From Benincasa hispida (Eukaryota; Streptophyta; Magnoliopsida; Cucurbitales; Cucurbitaceae), in contig NC_052350.1 of assembly GCF_009727055.1 (NCBI RefSeq), positions 38,545,477 through 38,609,476 on the forward strand: 64,000 nt of DNA, written 5' to 3'. Under the pieces are notes generated by a model that was not told the DNA's origin, searched no databases, and worked only from the letters and a program-made list of their open reading frames with translations. Made by a program: the position numbers and the translations under genes. Shown here one piece after another: positions 34,977-46,103 of the stretch. How positions within the stretch are numbered: the first letter of the stretch is position 1; each line of letters opens with the position of its first letter.

Positions 34977-36527
34977 CTACAAAGATGTAGTAATAGTGGT
35001 AAGTCCAAGTAAATCTACAGAGAAGCGCGATTGGTTTCATTAAGTTAGTTTTCTAACTAGAGTGATAAATGGGGGGTTTTGATGTGGAAGAGATAAATGC
35101 ATGAAATTGAAATAAAGTGCAATGGATATATGAAACGGTAATGGATTCATTTAGTTCTCGACAAGTAGCCATTCAATGTAAATTAAGTCATTGTTTTCAG
35201 CCAACATATCATTTATTCGAATTGTGCATGCATAGTTACCCAATCGATGCGAATTAACTAATCTCTACAAAGGTCGATAATCAATTAATCCAAACCAATC
35301 GAGCGTCCTAATTCGTATTTAAGGCGAGAAAGACCGTGCCCTAACTAACCTACATGCTTCTAGATGCAATTGGGTCCTCAGCGGCCATAAAAAACTAGAA
35401 CTAACTACATGCATTAAGATTCAAGATTTAACTATTTTGATTAAGTACCAGGACAACCATGTTCAAATAATCAATTTATTCCTCTAGACTAAACATGTGA
35501 TGCAAAGATTCTCGGACAACCTAAAAACCTAAGCATGCTTATCTAATCTGTGCTACATGAGTAAATTCAAAGCATAGATGATTATAAGGATGCGTGCGAG
35601 CTTGAATTTAACTAACGAAGGCATGCATTCATGATAAGGCGTCAATCCAACATATAAAAGCAAGTCTAAATTAAACAAGATTCAAGAAAAACATAATTCT
35701 GAATTAAAGCACAAAGATTGAAACAAAAACTCATAAAAATACAAAGAACGTTAGATCCATGAACTAAACGAAAGATTACCTCATTGATTCATAGACAAAC
35801 TGACGGGATACATTCTAATACATGTTCATAATCTGCAAATAAAATAAAAACTACCCTAAAGATACTGAAAATTGAAGGGAATAGAAGAAGAATGAAGATT
35901 AACTTCGGCCTCCAAAATTCAGCATAAATCGATCTAGGATCGAGGAGAGGAATTTATAGTGATCAACGTAGCATTGCAACGCTTGCAATATCGTTGCAAC
36001 GCTGATGTGGCGAGAGGGAAGTGTCAGACAAGAAGTCCAACACATAGTCTAACGCTCACTTGTGTGCTCGCTTAACTCCATGTCCGTCAATTTTCGCAGC
36101 ATTGCAACACTCTAAAGAAGCATTGCAACGTTAATGCTTCTGCCTTCAAGCATTGAGATATGTTGGAACACTAGCGATGATGAAACTTCGGAGCGTCATG
36201 ACGCTTGGAGTAGCATTGTAATGCTGCGTCCACTACTAGATACTTGCTACTCGATGCTCGTTGACTCGGTAGCATTTTCTTGATTAATTGACAGCCTTTT
36301 ACTCGATGGTACTCGATGGTGCTCGATGGCATTTTGGTCTTTTCAACCCTTTGAAGCCTGGATGTTCAAATTAACTCTAAATTGCTTCAAATTAACCTTG
36401 TTCTTCACCAAATAATTAATTCTACCTCTTGATTGCTCGGTACCTACAATATAGGGAAATAAACACATAAAATCCACTAACGAGCCTGAATTAAGCTAGT
36501 ATTAATAGCTTCTTTTGAGAGCTAACA
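34977..36527 (-). mobile_element. Athila-like solo LTR, main part
   Basis: On the minus strand it starts TGTTAGCTCTCAAAAGAAGC at 36,527. It is collinear with the LTR at 51,730: TTTATGTGTTTATTT, TGTAGGTA, GGTTAATTTG.AGCAATT, ACCCCCCATTTATC. Copia inserted near its end, at 34,977; the missing end is at 26,525-26,610. No internal domain, so it is a solo LTR within the gypsy-like LTR. A possible but poor target duplication is CAGTG (36,528-36,532) against CTATG (reverse of 26,611-26,615). Confidence 0.78.
35950..36230 (-). promoter_or_regulatory. TATA box with AGCGT-NNNN-ACGCT palindrome array
   Basis: On the minus strand a CTATAAATT box lies at 35,951-35,959. Upstream are AGCATTGCAACGCT (35,970-35,983), ATCGTTGCAACGCT (35,990-36,003), two looser copies near 36,100-36,140, AGCGTCATGACGCT (about 36,187-36,200) and AGCATTGTAATGCT (about 36,207-36,220). 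Function is inferred from position only. Confidence 0.6.
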
Positions 36528-36532
36528 CAGTG

Positions 36533-39500
36533 TCTTTGAGTGGCAGAGCAGCAGTAGAAATGTCTTCTAGGGAGCGACTGCTACCTGGAGAGGGGGGGGG
36601 GGGGACATTTTGACAACGTAAGCTAGAAGCCCAGTGAGCGACTATCTTTTAAAACATAAGCATCATACATAAAACTGATAGTAAAACGGAAAGCTTTAAC
36701 TAGAAACATAAACAACATTTACATAAACATTATAACATAACAAATCATATCTATACATAGTTGAACTATTCCTCAGTTGAGAGTGGCCCTCTTGCTCAAC
36801 TCCCAATACTTATACTTAGCTTCTTATCTGAGAGTGAACCCTCTTGTTAGCTCTATACCTTACTTAACTGCATTACTACTTAGCTGAGAGAAGGAACCCT
36901 TTTGTCCAACTCTCCATACTATTCTAGGTTAAGGTGTGTTGCCTTTGTCCACTACCTTTTACCTAGTTTTCCTCATATCAACCAAGGTTAAGGTGTGTCA
37001 CCTTTGTCCATCACCTTACCTAGTCTTTTTCATGGTTTCTGAGGATAAGGTGTGTCACCTCTATCCATCACATTTCTTCTAATCTTTCCTGTCCTATGTG
37101 CACGTAGATTGGATCCCATCATTAGAACTCATATCTAGGACTTAGCTCTAGTACCTTTACATCTAGTCCTTTAGTACTGTGCTATCCATATGTTCTAAGG
37201 CATATTCTTATCTCTATATGACTTAGTTGCCCTAAGGCATTCAGAACTAACACATACTCATGAACATACTTAGTAGCTTTCTAGGTCAATGCATAAACAT
37301 AACATTAAAGAGATTTGTTACTTTGGTAAATTACTTGAAATTAGTTGTCATAAATAGCTTTTAGTAAATATGAGTTGCTAAATCATTCATAAAGCATTTG
37401 CGAATCATTTAAAGCATTTAAAGTCACTCACTATCTTTGGAAATTCTCCTAATGTACTCTTCATTTTGATGTCAAACCTGTGGACATCACAACATATTCT
37501 ATCCATTAGCATTGGCCTCCCTTTTGGGACTAACATTTCGTAACTAGGTCATTCTGTCTTAGTGTGCAACCTTACCTTCCAATTCCAAGCACTAGTAGGT
37601 GTTCAGTACTTAGCCAAATTCTTAGGCCTTAACTTGACTAGGCGGCAACACTTTCACCATCACCTATTACCATGCATCCATGTCTTGCCTTAGGCATTCC
37701 ACAATCTGCATTCTAATGCACGACCTGCCTTGCCTCCTATGTGTCCAAGCTTTTAGTTCACACCTACACAACCCATCGCATGGCCCAATCGCCTAGCTAG
37801 CCCTTGCACCAATTGTTCAACCTATGCGCCCATCTTGTGACACATCAATGCATGCATCATGTGCTCGTCCAGTCACGTGTTTACATGCTCCAACACAACC
37901 TTGCACTTAACACTTTACGCATTAGTTGCACATCCTCGCTTGCTCTTCCGTATAGTTCAACGCCCACACTACACTCTCTTGTGCTTATGGCTTCAGCATG
38001 CGTTGCATGGTCCAACGCATCTTCACCGTCTGGCCCTTCAAGCTGCTTGCTTTTTCAACCCAAGCAGCTGCCTGCTTGTTCAAGATTTCCAGATTCAACT
38101 TTCAATTTGAATGACTAATTTTTCAGGCCTTTTCATAAGAAATGTCCTTCTATAAACTTGTTCTAAATTTTTTTAGCAAGTTTATCTTAAAATCTTAGCT
38201 TAGAAATCCTCATGATTTGGCCAAAATCTTCAAATCATTAAGACTGGCCCAAGCTTACCCAAGAGCTCGACCTTCAACCGTATCCTTCAACGTCTAGCCC
38301 GACTCCTTTAGAATTTCCTTTCGATAACCCAACCTCAGCAACTAGACACACTTAGCATTTGAATGGCTCTGGAATCACCCCATTTTCGTGAGTGAATTGC
38401 TTAAACCCTCTCTTCAAATCCAAGCTTTCCTTTTATACTAACAGCTGCATGCTATCCCTTAATTGTTAAGCTACCACCTCATCCTTAAGGAGATAACAAC
38501 AATCCTAAGCATGAACGCTGGCTTAGCTAGTCGGTCACTAAGATGATCCTTTCCTCTTGGTCATCAAAGCAAGGCTCAACTTCTAAGCGAACGCTTGCAA
38601 TCACTTGGCCGCATGCCTCCTTCAGATAGTGCATCGTCAAACCTTGGCTAACGCATAGCTCACCTTGAGGCTATCGTATCCCTGTTATGGTTGCATGCTT
38701 TTAGACCAACACATGTCCTAGCCCACACATAGCTTAGTCTGAACATATCACCAACCAAGCTTTAAGCATTCCTCAACGCACATCGCATACCTCATCGCAT
38801 GCTTCCTCGCTTCATTGCATAGCTCTAGTGCCATCGTGTACTCAACACCTTGCGCTTATCGCCACACACTGGTTAGCACTCACGCCCAGCCTCAATGCTC
38901 AGCCTTGCACTCATCATGCAACCCCAACACACATCGTATACCCATCATCTTGCGCTCATCGTTTTGCGCCCAACCTTGCACTCAGCTTTGTGCTCATTGC
39001 CGTGCAGCCCGCGTGCAACCATGCATTTACCTTCGTTCAACGCCCATACCATGCGCCCAATAACCTTAAAAGGACTTGGTTGCCACATATCTTGCCCCAG
39101 GCCTCAGCGCATCAATGCCTTGCTTAGCACACTTAGTCGCATGCCACACTGACCTTGACAACCCTTAGTTACCACTTACCATAGCCTTGACAAGGTCCGT
39201 GCGTCAGCCCATGCCTTGCCTTACTCGTCGCATCAACGCATCCTAACATCTCATGGCTGACACTTAGTCATCAAATGGCCTACCTAACTTCAAAGATCAA
39301 GGCCATTGCCCATTGTTTTTACCTCAACTCTTAACATAAGGCCAATGCCCATCTCAACACTTAGTCATTTTATGGCTTGCCTAACCTCTAAGGCAAAACC
39401 AACGCCTATTCTTCCAAACCAACAACCACACTTAGGACGCCTTTCATGCCATGCCTAAGGCATCTTCACACTCAAGGATTCATCCATACCTTTCCAACAC

Positions 39501-39750
39501 TTAGTCAAATTTCCTTTGCTCAAACCTTTTTTCCAACGCCACCAATGTCTTGGCCTATACTTAGCCAAATTTCCAATCATTAAGTCTAACTTCCAAATCA
39601 CCTAAACCTTCCAAACACTTAGGATTTTTCCTCTTCCATCTTCCTACTCTTTACACACTCCTTCATAACCTTACTCAACATAACCTTAATCTTACTTAGT
39701 ATGCCAATTATTATACACTTAAGTAGAAAAAATGGAGTATAGGGTTTACA
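36533..39750 (-). mobile_element. Gypsy-like 5' LTR, main part (3.2 kb)
   Basis: Ends at 39,750 in GGGTTTACA, the reverse complement of an LTR start TGTAAACCC. Collinear with 22,660-23,969, then with the reversed 31,624-27,966. It is cut at 36,533 by the Athila-like solo LTR; the missing U5 end is at 26,611-27,001. Total reconstructed length is about 3.6 kb. Long minus- and plus-strand open frames are repeat artefacts. Contains G13 at 36,592-36,604 and a three-copy tandem repeat at 36,924-37,090. Confidence 0.82.
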
Positions 39751-39850
39751 CTCAGTATTGTGTCATGGCTTCGACATTGCCTCTACAGACTCTTGCACCA
39801 AACCTTTTAATGTCATTCCCCATAGGATGACACTCTCGACATGACTCCAA
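39751..39850 (+). other. ITS2, second part
   Basis: Sequence between the gypsy LTR end and the start of 25S. It begins CTCAGTATTGTGTC, where an ITS2 tail is expected by position. It is too decayed to align base by base. The flanks TTAAG (22,338-22,342) and CTCAG share three of five bases, a weak target duplication at best. Confidence 0.55.
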
Positions 39851-40897
39851 GATGGGTAGGACTATCTGCTGAGTTTAAACATATCAATAAGCATCGGAAA
39901 AGAAACTTTCAAGAATTTTTCTAGTAATGGTGAGCGAACCAGGAATAGCACAGCTTGAGAATCGGGCATTCTCAATGTCTGAATTGAAGTATGGAGAAGC
40001 GTCTTCAGTGGAGAATTGGGCACAAGTCTCCTAGAAGAGGGCACCAGAGAGGACGAGAGCTCTGTTGCACTTGGACCCTGTCACACTAGGAGGCACTGTC
40101 AATGAGTCGAGTTGTTCAGGAATCATCCCCAATATGGAAGGCTAAATATGAGCGGGAGATTGAGCAAACAAATACCACGAGGGAAAGATGATAAGGACTT
40201 TGAAAAGAGAATCAAATAGTGCTTGAAATTATTGGGAAGGAAGCGGATGAGGGTGCGCGATGTGCCCTAGTTGGATGTGGAACAGTGACAAGCTAGTTCG
40301 CCGATCAAATTGGGGCATGGACCGATGCAGATTAAGACGAGGGCCAATGCCCATGCCTCTATTACGGTTGTGGAGACATCCTTATCCTGATCTACGTGCT
40401 CCAGCATCGTTCTGTGGACTCCCCATTCAACCTGTCTTGGAACATGAACCAAGGAGTCTAACATGCAGGCGAATTAATGGGTAAGTAAACTCGTAAGGCG
40501 CAAGAAAGTAGGCTGGTGAGATTCCCTTGTGGGTTGCACCACTGACCGACCTTGATCTTTTGAGCAGGACTCGAGTGTGAAAATGTGTGTCGGGACCCGA
40601 AAGATGGTGAACTATATGAGCGAAGTGAAGCCAGAGGAGACTATGGTTCACTTAGCTAGAGGAGACTCTGGTGGGGGCCTACAGCGATACTGGTGTGCAA
40701 ATTGTTTTTTTGACTTAGGTATAGGAGTGAAAGGCTAATCAAACTGTCTAGCAACTGATTCACTTTGAAGTTTCCCTTAAGATAGCTAGTGCCAATAAGC
40801 CAGTTCTATCGGGTAAAGCCAATGATTAGAGGAATGAGGGTGCAACACCCTCAACCTATTCTCAAACTTTAAATAGGTAAAACAACGTGACTACATG
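39851..40897 (+). rRNA. 25S rRNA 5' part, degraded fragment
   Basis: Collinear with about the first 1.1 kb of plant 25S rRNA. Landmarks: CTGAGTTTAAACATATCAATA, TTGAGAATCGGGC, GAGGGAAAGATGA.AAGGACTTTGA, AGTGCTTGAAATT, ACCGACCTTGATCTT, GTCGGGACCCGAAAGATGGT, CAGCGATACTG, GGGTAAAGCCAATGATTAG and CTATTCTCAAACTTTAAATA. Dense C-to-T and G-to-A changes. It stops at about 40,897. Together with 21,420-22,342 it shows one contiguous rDNA piece once stood here. Confidence 0.93.
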
Positions 40898-41045
40898 ACT
40901 TACTTCTCACGTACCAAAGGACTTTTTTGAAGTTTAGAAAATCACAACCACCTTTAGATAATATATAGATGGACGTTGCTCACGTACCAAAGGACTTTCT
41001 TCTCATTCTATATAAGTATTCATGTTAGTTGGAGAAAAGATAAAA
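40898..41045. other. Unassigned, with a short direct repeat
   Basis: 'ctcacgtaccaaaggactttytt' occurs at about 40,907 and 40,980, about 73 bases apart. No gene seen. Confidence 0.4.
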
Positions 41046-41880
41046 CCTTGTCCTCTATCGTGGACTTTTTTGAAGACAGGATTGCTTGGGTCATCAAACT
41101 AGGCTGGTAGATTCACAAGAGATTCTCAAATCAAATATGGATAAAAAAGACCCACATTTAAAACTATTTTTAAAAAACCATCTTGCTGAACTATATCCAC
41201 AATCTTCAAATAACATTGAGCCTGATCCGTCAGCTCCATTTCAGCAGTTATTCTCCTATTAGTAACATATTTTCAATGTTTTACACTCCTTTCAGAGTGA
41301 AAGGAGATTCCATCAAGTGGTATAAGGGACGTTGGGAGGAATTTTCCTACTCCTTGCTTTAGAATGTTGTTTAATTTCTTCCACAAAAGCATTCTCTTTA
41401 GACACAAAGGTAGAACTGTAGTCATCATCAGAAAGATCAACATTGTCACTATTTTTCTTTTGTTTTTTCTCAGTAATCTTTGGTTTGACAGCAACCTTTC
41501 TCTTGTTTGAACCATTTTTTATTAACAATACATGTCCTCTGTTTGCTAAGAGCAATAATTGGAATGTGATAATCTGATGATTCACTTTCATCTTTCTCAG
41601 TCTGAGTATCCTCAACCCGCTCACTCTCTTTGATTGATACCTCCTTGTCTTGCACAATGTTTTCCTCTTTGGCAGGAACATTAGCCTAAACATCCAGGCT
41701 TTTAAGTTCTTCCACTTCTTTTCGCTACTTCTTCCACAACAGTTGGAGACGCAATGTTTCTGACATTTGTCACAACTTCTTCCACATTGTCAATCACTCT
41801 ACTAGTTTAGTCAATCATTTCGACATTATTGGGTTCAAGATCACTGGAAATTTTATATGGATGGCCCTTTTTCAGGAGCT
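41046..41880 (-). pseudogene. Plant retrotransposon 'envelope-like' / putative plant transposon protein relic
   Basis: Minus strand. An acidic, Lys-rich variable region (DTQTEKDESESSDYH; VDLSDDDYSS) is followed, after a frame change near 41,340, by DGISFHSERSVKHWK-like sequence, a RRITAEMELTDQ stretch, and a decayed FYPYLI..SLVNLPA block. I recognise this order from a repeat-borne protein family common in plant gypsy elements, sometimes called envelope-like or putative plant transposon protein. Its function is unknown. At least two frameshifts break it. I hold the family name with moderate confidence. Confidence 0.5.
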
Positions 41881-42199
41881 CAAATGAAAAAAATGCCTAC
41901 TATTTAAAATCAAATGATAAATGGTCTTATGCTTGAGTCAACCACTTGTGAAATTATCCATTCAATCCCAAAAACACGCTTGATGACCTAACGCCCATTG
42001 ATCTCGTTTTTTCCTCTCGCCTCTCGCTCCTCACTCTCACTTCTTGGTCTTGCTTCTCATTTGATACCACTACCTTACCTTTTCTCTGGTAATTAATGTA
42101 TGTTGTACGAAATTTCACTCTAATGGAAAAAACTTGACAAAGCCCACAATCATTTCAAATCAATTTAAAAAAATATATTTTGCAAGCTAAGTCACCTTA

Positions 42200-43645
42200 A
42201 GATGAAGAGCACAACATAATTTGGTAGTTAATTAAGGAAAAATATGGAGTTGGTCGTACAGACAAATTGCGTCATATTATCGAAGATATATGACAAGAGT
42301 ATGACGTGAATATCAACTATGACAAGACATGACATGCGAGAAAAACTACATTTGTGCTTGCAAGGGGGACTCCTGAGAAATCATATGGCATTTTGCATGC
42401 TTATGGAAAAGCTCTTAAGATAAAAAACTTTGGGACTATATTTGAGATTGAACTTGAAGAAACTAAATACTTCAAATATATGTTCATGGTACTAGGACCT
42501 TGCTTAAGAGGTATTAAGAGTCGTCGTCCTGTGATCATTGTCGATAACACTCACTTAAAGAGTATGTATAAAGGCACGATGTTGATCAATGTTGCTGTGA
42601 ATGGTAATAATTAGTTGTACCCATTAGCATATGCAATTGTTGACAACGAGATAGATTGGTCATAGAAGTGGTTCATGACAAACTTGAAGGCAACAATTGG
42701 AGATTACCTAATCTTGTTTTTGTTTCAGACCAACATAAAACTATAACCAATGCAGTCGAAGTTGTATTCCCCACATCATTCCATGAGCTTTGTACTTACC
42801 ATTTAAAGAAAAATGTCGAGACAAACTTCAAGGATGACATGACGAGTTTTTTGTTTAATAGTGCAACAAGAGTGTATTGAGATGCAGAGTTCAAAAAATA
42901 TTGGGAGCAACTATTGAACTTTAAAAACAATGGCCTTGCAAGATATTTGTAAGATGTTGGTGTTGAACGATGGGCTCATTGTTCTCAATAGACGAATCAA
43001 TACAATAGCATGACTAGCAGTAGTGCCAAGTGCTTCAATGCATTAAGAAAAGAAGCAAGGATGTTGCCAGCAACTTCACTACTTGAATTCATTAGAGGTT
43101 TTATCCATGAATGGTTTTACTTGCAACAAAAATTTTGTCATCTAGTACATCGACACACTCAAACTACGCAAAGACAATAATGACAATTATATGTTATAAA
43201 GCCAGACAGAATTGAGTTAACCCAATTGATTGTTTTAGATTTTATATGAAGGATGGTGGATTAGACAATATTTTCAGTCTCAACACACACAAACACAACT
43301 GCAAATAGTTCAAGTGTTTAGAGATTTCATGTCGCTATTACTACAATTAAAGAGCAGAACATCAACCCATTCACCTTATGTAAAATATTTTATAGTGTTG
43401 AGTCCTTGCTCTTGCATATGAAGAATCAACGTGTTTGCTTGGTCATACCAAGATATGTTGATGTGAAAATCCTTCCACCAAGATAGGTTGTTCGAGTTGG
43501 TTGACAGCGAGTACAAAGGATCCTATCTAGTATCTATCAAAGAATATTGTCCACCCTTGAAATGCGGTCATTATGGCAACACAGGACACAATAGACAAAT
43601 GCAATGTACAAGCACAACAGATACACACCATAATTGTTTTTATTG
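42200..43645 (+). pseudogene. MULE transposase, catalytic half, broken
   Basis: Begins at the tail of the DNA-binding domain (EKYGVGRTDKLRHIIEDI). Then comes the MULE core: PVIIVDNTHLKSMYKGTM with the first aspartate, LYPLAYAIVDNE, and LVFVSDQHKTI with the second aspartate. HELCTYHLKKNV and ARMLPATSLLEFI follow. Near 43,550-43,610 is a zinc-knuckle-like CGHYGNTGHNRQMQC. Several stops and at least one frameshift (near 42,650) disrupt it. In live elements this domain cuts and joins the terminal repeats. CTCGCTCT-type sequence lies on both sides (41,998-42,060 and 43,725-43,790). Confidence 0.85.
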
Positions 43646-44224
43646 AATAGTGAATTGTTAATGTTATTAAAAAATATAGTTTTTGTCAATAAAATTATAA
43701 GTTTCAGATAAATTCTCCTATCTAGCTCTCATTTCTTCTCTCGTTTCTTGCTCTAGTTTCTTACTCTTGTTTCTTGGTTCTCGCTTCTTGAAATTACAAT
43801 TGGTGAATAAATGACTAGATTGCTGATTGAGTTGTTGAGGTTAATTGACTTATAATTTATTTTCAGAAAGCATATTTGGAGGATGAACAAAAGTTACTTA
43901 TATTTAGAGGTTAATTGACTTATAATTTAATTTGAAAAGAATAGATAAGCAAAATACACACTTTATTGAACTATAATTTACAATTTGTACAATATATTTA
44001 CATAAAAAATACATATATAAATAAGTTACATAACCTAGTAAAAGAATTTGTCTACCCATAATTCACAATCGTATTGAAGTCTAAGTTCTGTCGAGTGTCA
44101 TGGGCGAGGAGCGAGATCAAGAAGCGAGATGTAGGAGTGGGATGCAAGAGGAAGAAACAAGATCAACGGTCAAGCCTCAGGTCACCGGACGTGTTCTTGG
44201 GTTAAATGGGCAATTCCATAAGTG
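43646..44224. other. AT-rich spacer with CTCGTTTCTTG-type and GAGCGAGATCAAGAAGCGAG repeats
   Basis: 43,725-43,790 is a pyrimidine array of CTCTCGTTTCTTG units, and 44,100-44,155 is its purine counterpart (GGAGCGAGATCAAGAAGCGAG). This inverted pair fits the subterminal repeats of the MULE family. A direct doublet 'gaggttaattgacttataatt' occurs at about 43,838 and 43,908. No gene. Confidence 0.5.
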
Positions 44225-44700
44225 ATTGACTGGGCTAGATATTGCGATGTCGGGGCTGGAAGATTGGAGGATAGAAAGCGTACTTCTAGAGGATGTTTCT
44301 TCTAAGGCAACAAATTTATCTCCTGGTTTAGTAAGAAATAGAACCATGTTTTCTTATCCACTGTTGAAGCTGAATATATTGCTGTTGAGAGAAGCTACAC
44401 GCAACTTATGTGGATGAAATAGATGTTGAAAGATTATGATGTTCCACAAGATGTTATTACCTTTTATTATGACAATATGAGTGCTACAAATATCTCGAAG
44501 AATCTTATTCAAAATAGTAAAACAAAACATATAGATACTCGACATCTCTTCATCAGGGACATAGTTGAAGACAAGCAAATATTCCTAGAACATGTAACGA
44601 CTGAAAAACAAGCGGGGGGATATCTTCACAAAAGCCCTAGATGTGGTCCAATTTGAATCTTCATGAGCTGCCTTAGGCTTGTGTAAAATAAATTTATAGC
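44225..44700 (+). pseudogene. Copia RNase H C-terminal relic
   Basis: Plus strand with frame changes. It retains the order GCFF (frame 1), FLI..STVEAEYI-like sequence near 44,350-44,385, MLKDYDVPQDV, YYDNMSATNISKN, NSKTKHIDTRHLFIRDIVED and a decayed DIFTKALD. This is the usual end of Copia pol. No LTR or polypurine tract was recognised directly downstream. It is from a different Copia lineage than the element at 31,625. Confidence 0.8.
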
Positions 44701-44963
44701 AATTACTGCTGTTTTCTAAAGGAAAGTCCAAGCAAGACATAGAAAAGACTATGAGGCTCAATTTGAATTTGACTGTGGTAAATGCCTTTGATTTAACGTT
44801 ATTCTTTCCCACCAACCTCTCAAGTGATTTAAATCTGAAGGTGGTTGCTCATCCTCGTCCGTTTTGTTTTACAACAATCTATCAAGTTGAAATCGTGGTA
44901 CCGTGTTATTTTGAGTTCGAGGGTTTCATTATGAAAACTCTTCATCTTCTTCTAACTACTCAA

Positions 44964-45086
44964 ATGGTGAACACTCGTAGAGGAACTCATACCTCTGATG
45001 AAAAGATGGTGGGAAAGAGAGAAATTGTGAAAAGGAAGAAAAAATGTCAAGACAAATGTTCGTCCTCTGAGCTTGAATGCCTATAG
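44964..45086 (+). pseudogene. Short MVNTRRGTH-start reading frame
   Basis: Starts ATG 44,964 with MVNTRRGTHTSDEK and stops at 45,084. I recall similar openings in plant retrotransposon variable ORFs, perhaps the same family as 41,046-41,880, but the match is short. It is cut by an LTR at 45,087. Confidence 0.3.
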
Positions 45087-46012
45087 TGATAGGATGTAGG
45101 AATATGCAACGGAAGCAATCAGAATCAATAAGCACTCTAAATACATTTAATTTGAGTTCTAAAAGTATGCAAAATCAGATTTTCAAAAGAGGGTTTCAAG
45201 AAACACATACTTTTGAAGAATTCCTCCAATTCAAGCTGCTCTTCACATAATTTCAGCTCCAAATCTTCAGTGAACCACCAAGAGATCTTCTCTACTATTC
45301 TCAGCCTTGAATTTAAGGGGTGGAAAACAAGATTGAAGTGAATTTGGTAGGAATTGAAGTGGGTTTTTTGAGATGAAGAATAGTTGTGTAGAAACCGATT
45401 TCCAGCAGCAAAATCCTTCTCAATCAACCAAAATTGAAGAGTTTTATACTTCTTCATGCAGGCACTATGGAGACTTATGATGCCACTTCAAATGGACAAG
45501 ATGAAGTGGGTTAGGTGTGTAAATTAGGAAGAATCCACCTCCTACTTAGAGAAGATTGGATGTTTCCACTAAGAACTCAATTTCCAATTTTAATTTCTAA
45601 TTTTAATTAATTCAAAATTAACTAAAATCTAATTTAATTAATTCAAAATTGATTAAATTCAGAATTTCAAAAACCAATTTCTAAAATTGAAAATCAATTT
45701 TATTTTAGTTAATTAAACAAATTTAGTTAATTAAGTAATAATTTAATATCAAATATTAAATTAATTACACACATAATTTTAAACATGAGTCCTATTCATG
45801 TTATTAATATTTAAATCAATATTTAAATATTATAACCTCTCCAATTTCATTTAATTTCGATGAACAAACCCTAATTTTAATTATAACTATTCAAATTCAA
45901 ATCCTAAATTCAATTTGAACATTTCAAATGGAAATTCAACCAAAATCACATAATTTACTAATTTAAGGTGTATGTTTTACGAGCTAGTAGAGGTACCTTA
46001 TGAACCTACAGA
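45087..46012 (-). mobile_element. Copia-type LTR fragment (R-U5 side)
   Basis: On the minus strand it ends TTCCGTTGCATATTCC..ATCCTATCA at 45,087, matching the end of the LTR at 53,113-54,731 (TTCCGTTGCATGTTAG, GCTTATTGATT.TGATT). The shared block 'gatctgtaggttcat.aggtacc' marks its other surviving edge near 46,012. The U3 side is missing. Its interior is a string of AATTAATTAAATT. Confidence 0.7.
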
Positions 46013-46062
46013 TCAGAGAGTCGATTTAGATTTCTTAACCTCCAAACTTATAGGATGTTACT

Positions 46063-46092
<30 letters not shown>
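46063..46092. repeat. G30 homopolymer
   Basis: Thirty Gs followed by AGGAGGGGGG. It sits where related LTRs have ACCCCCCATTTATC, so it may be an expansion of that C6 tract or an assembly error. It also marks the truncation of the LTR at 46,104. Confidence 0.9.
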
Positions 46093-46093
<1 letters not shown>

Positions 46094-46103
46094 GGAGGGG
46101 GGT

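Noticed and set aside
39862..40651. Several frames of 60 to 75 codons
   Set aside because: They lie in the 25S rRNA relic.
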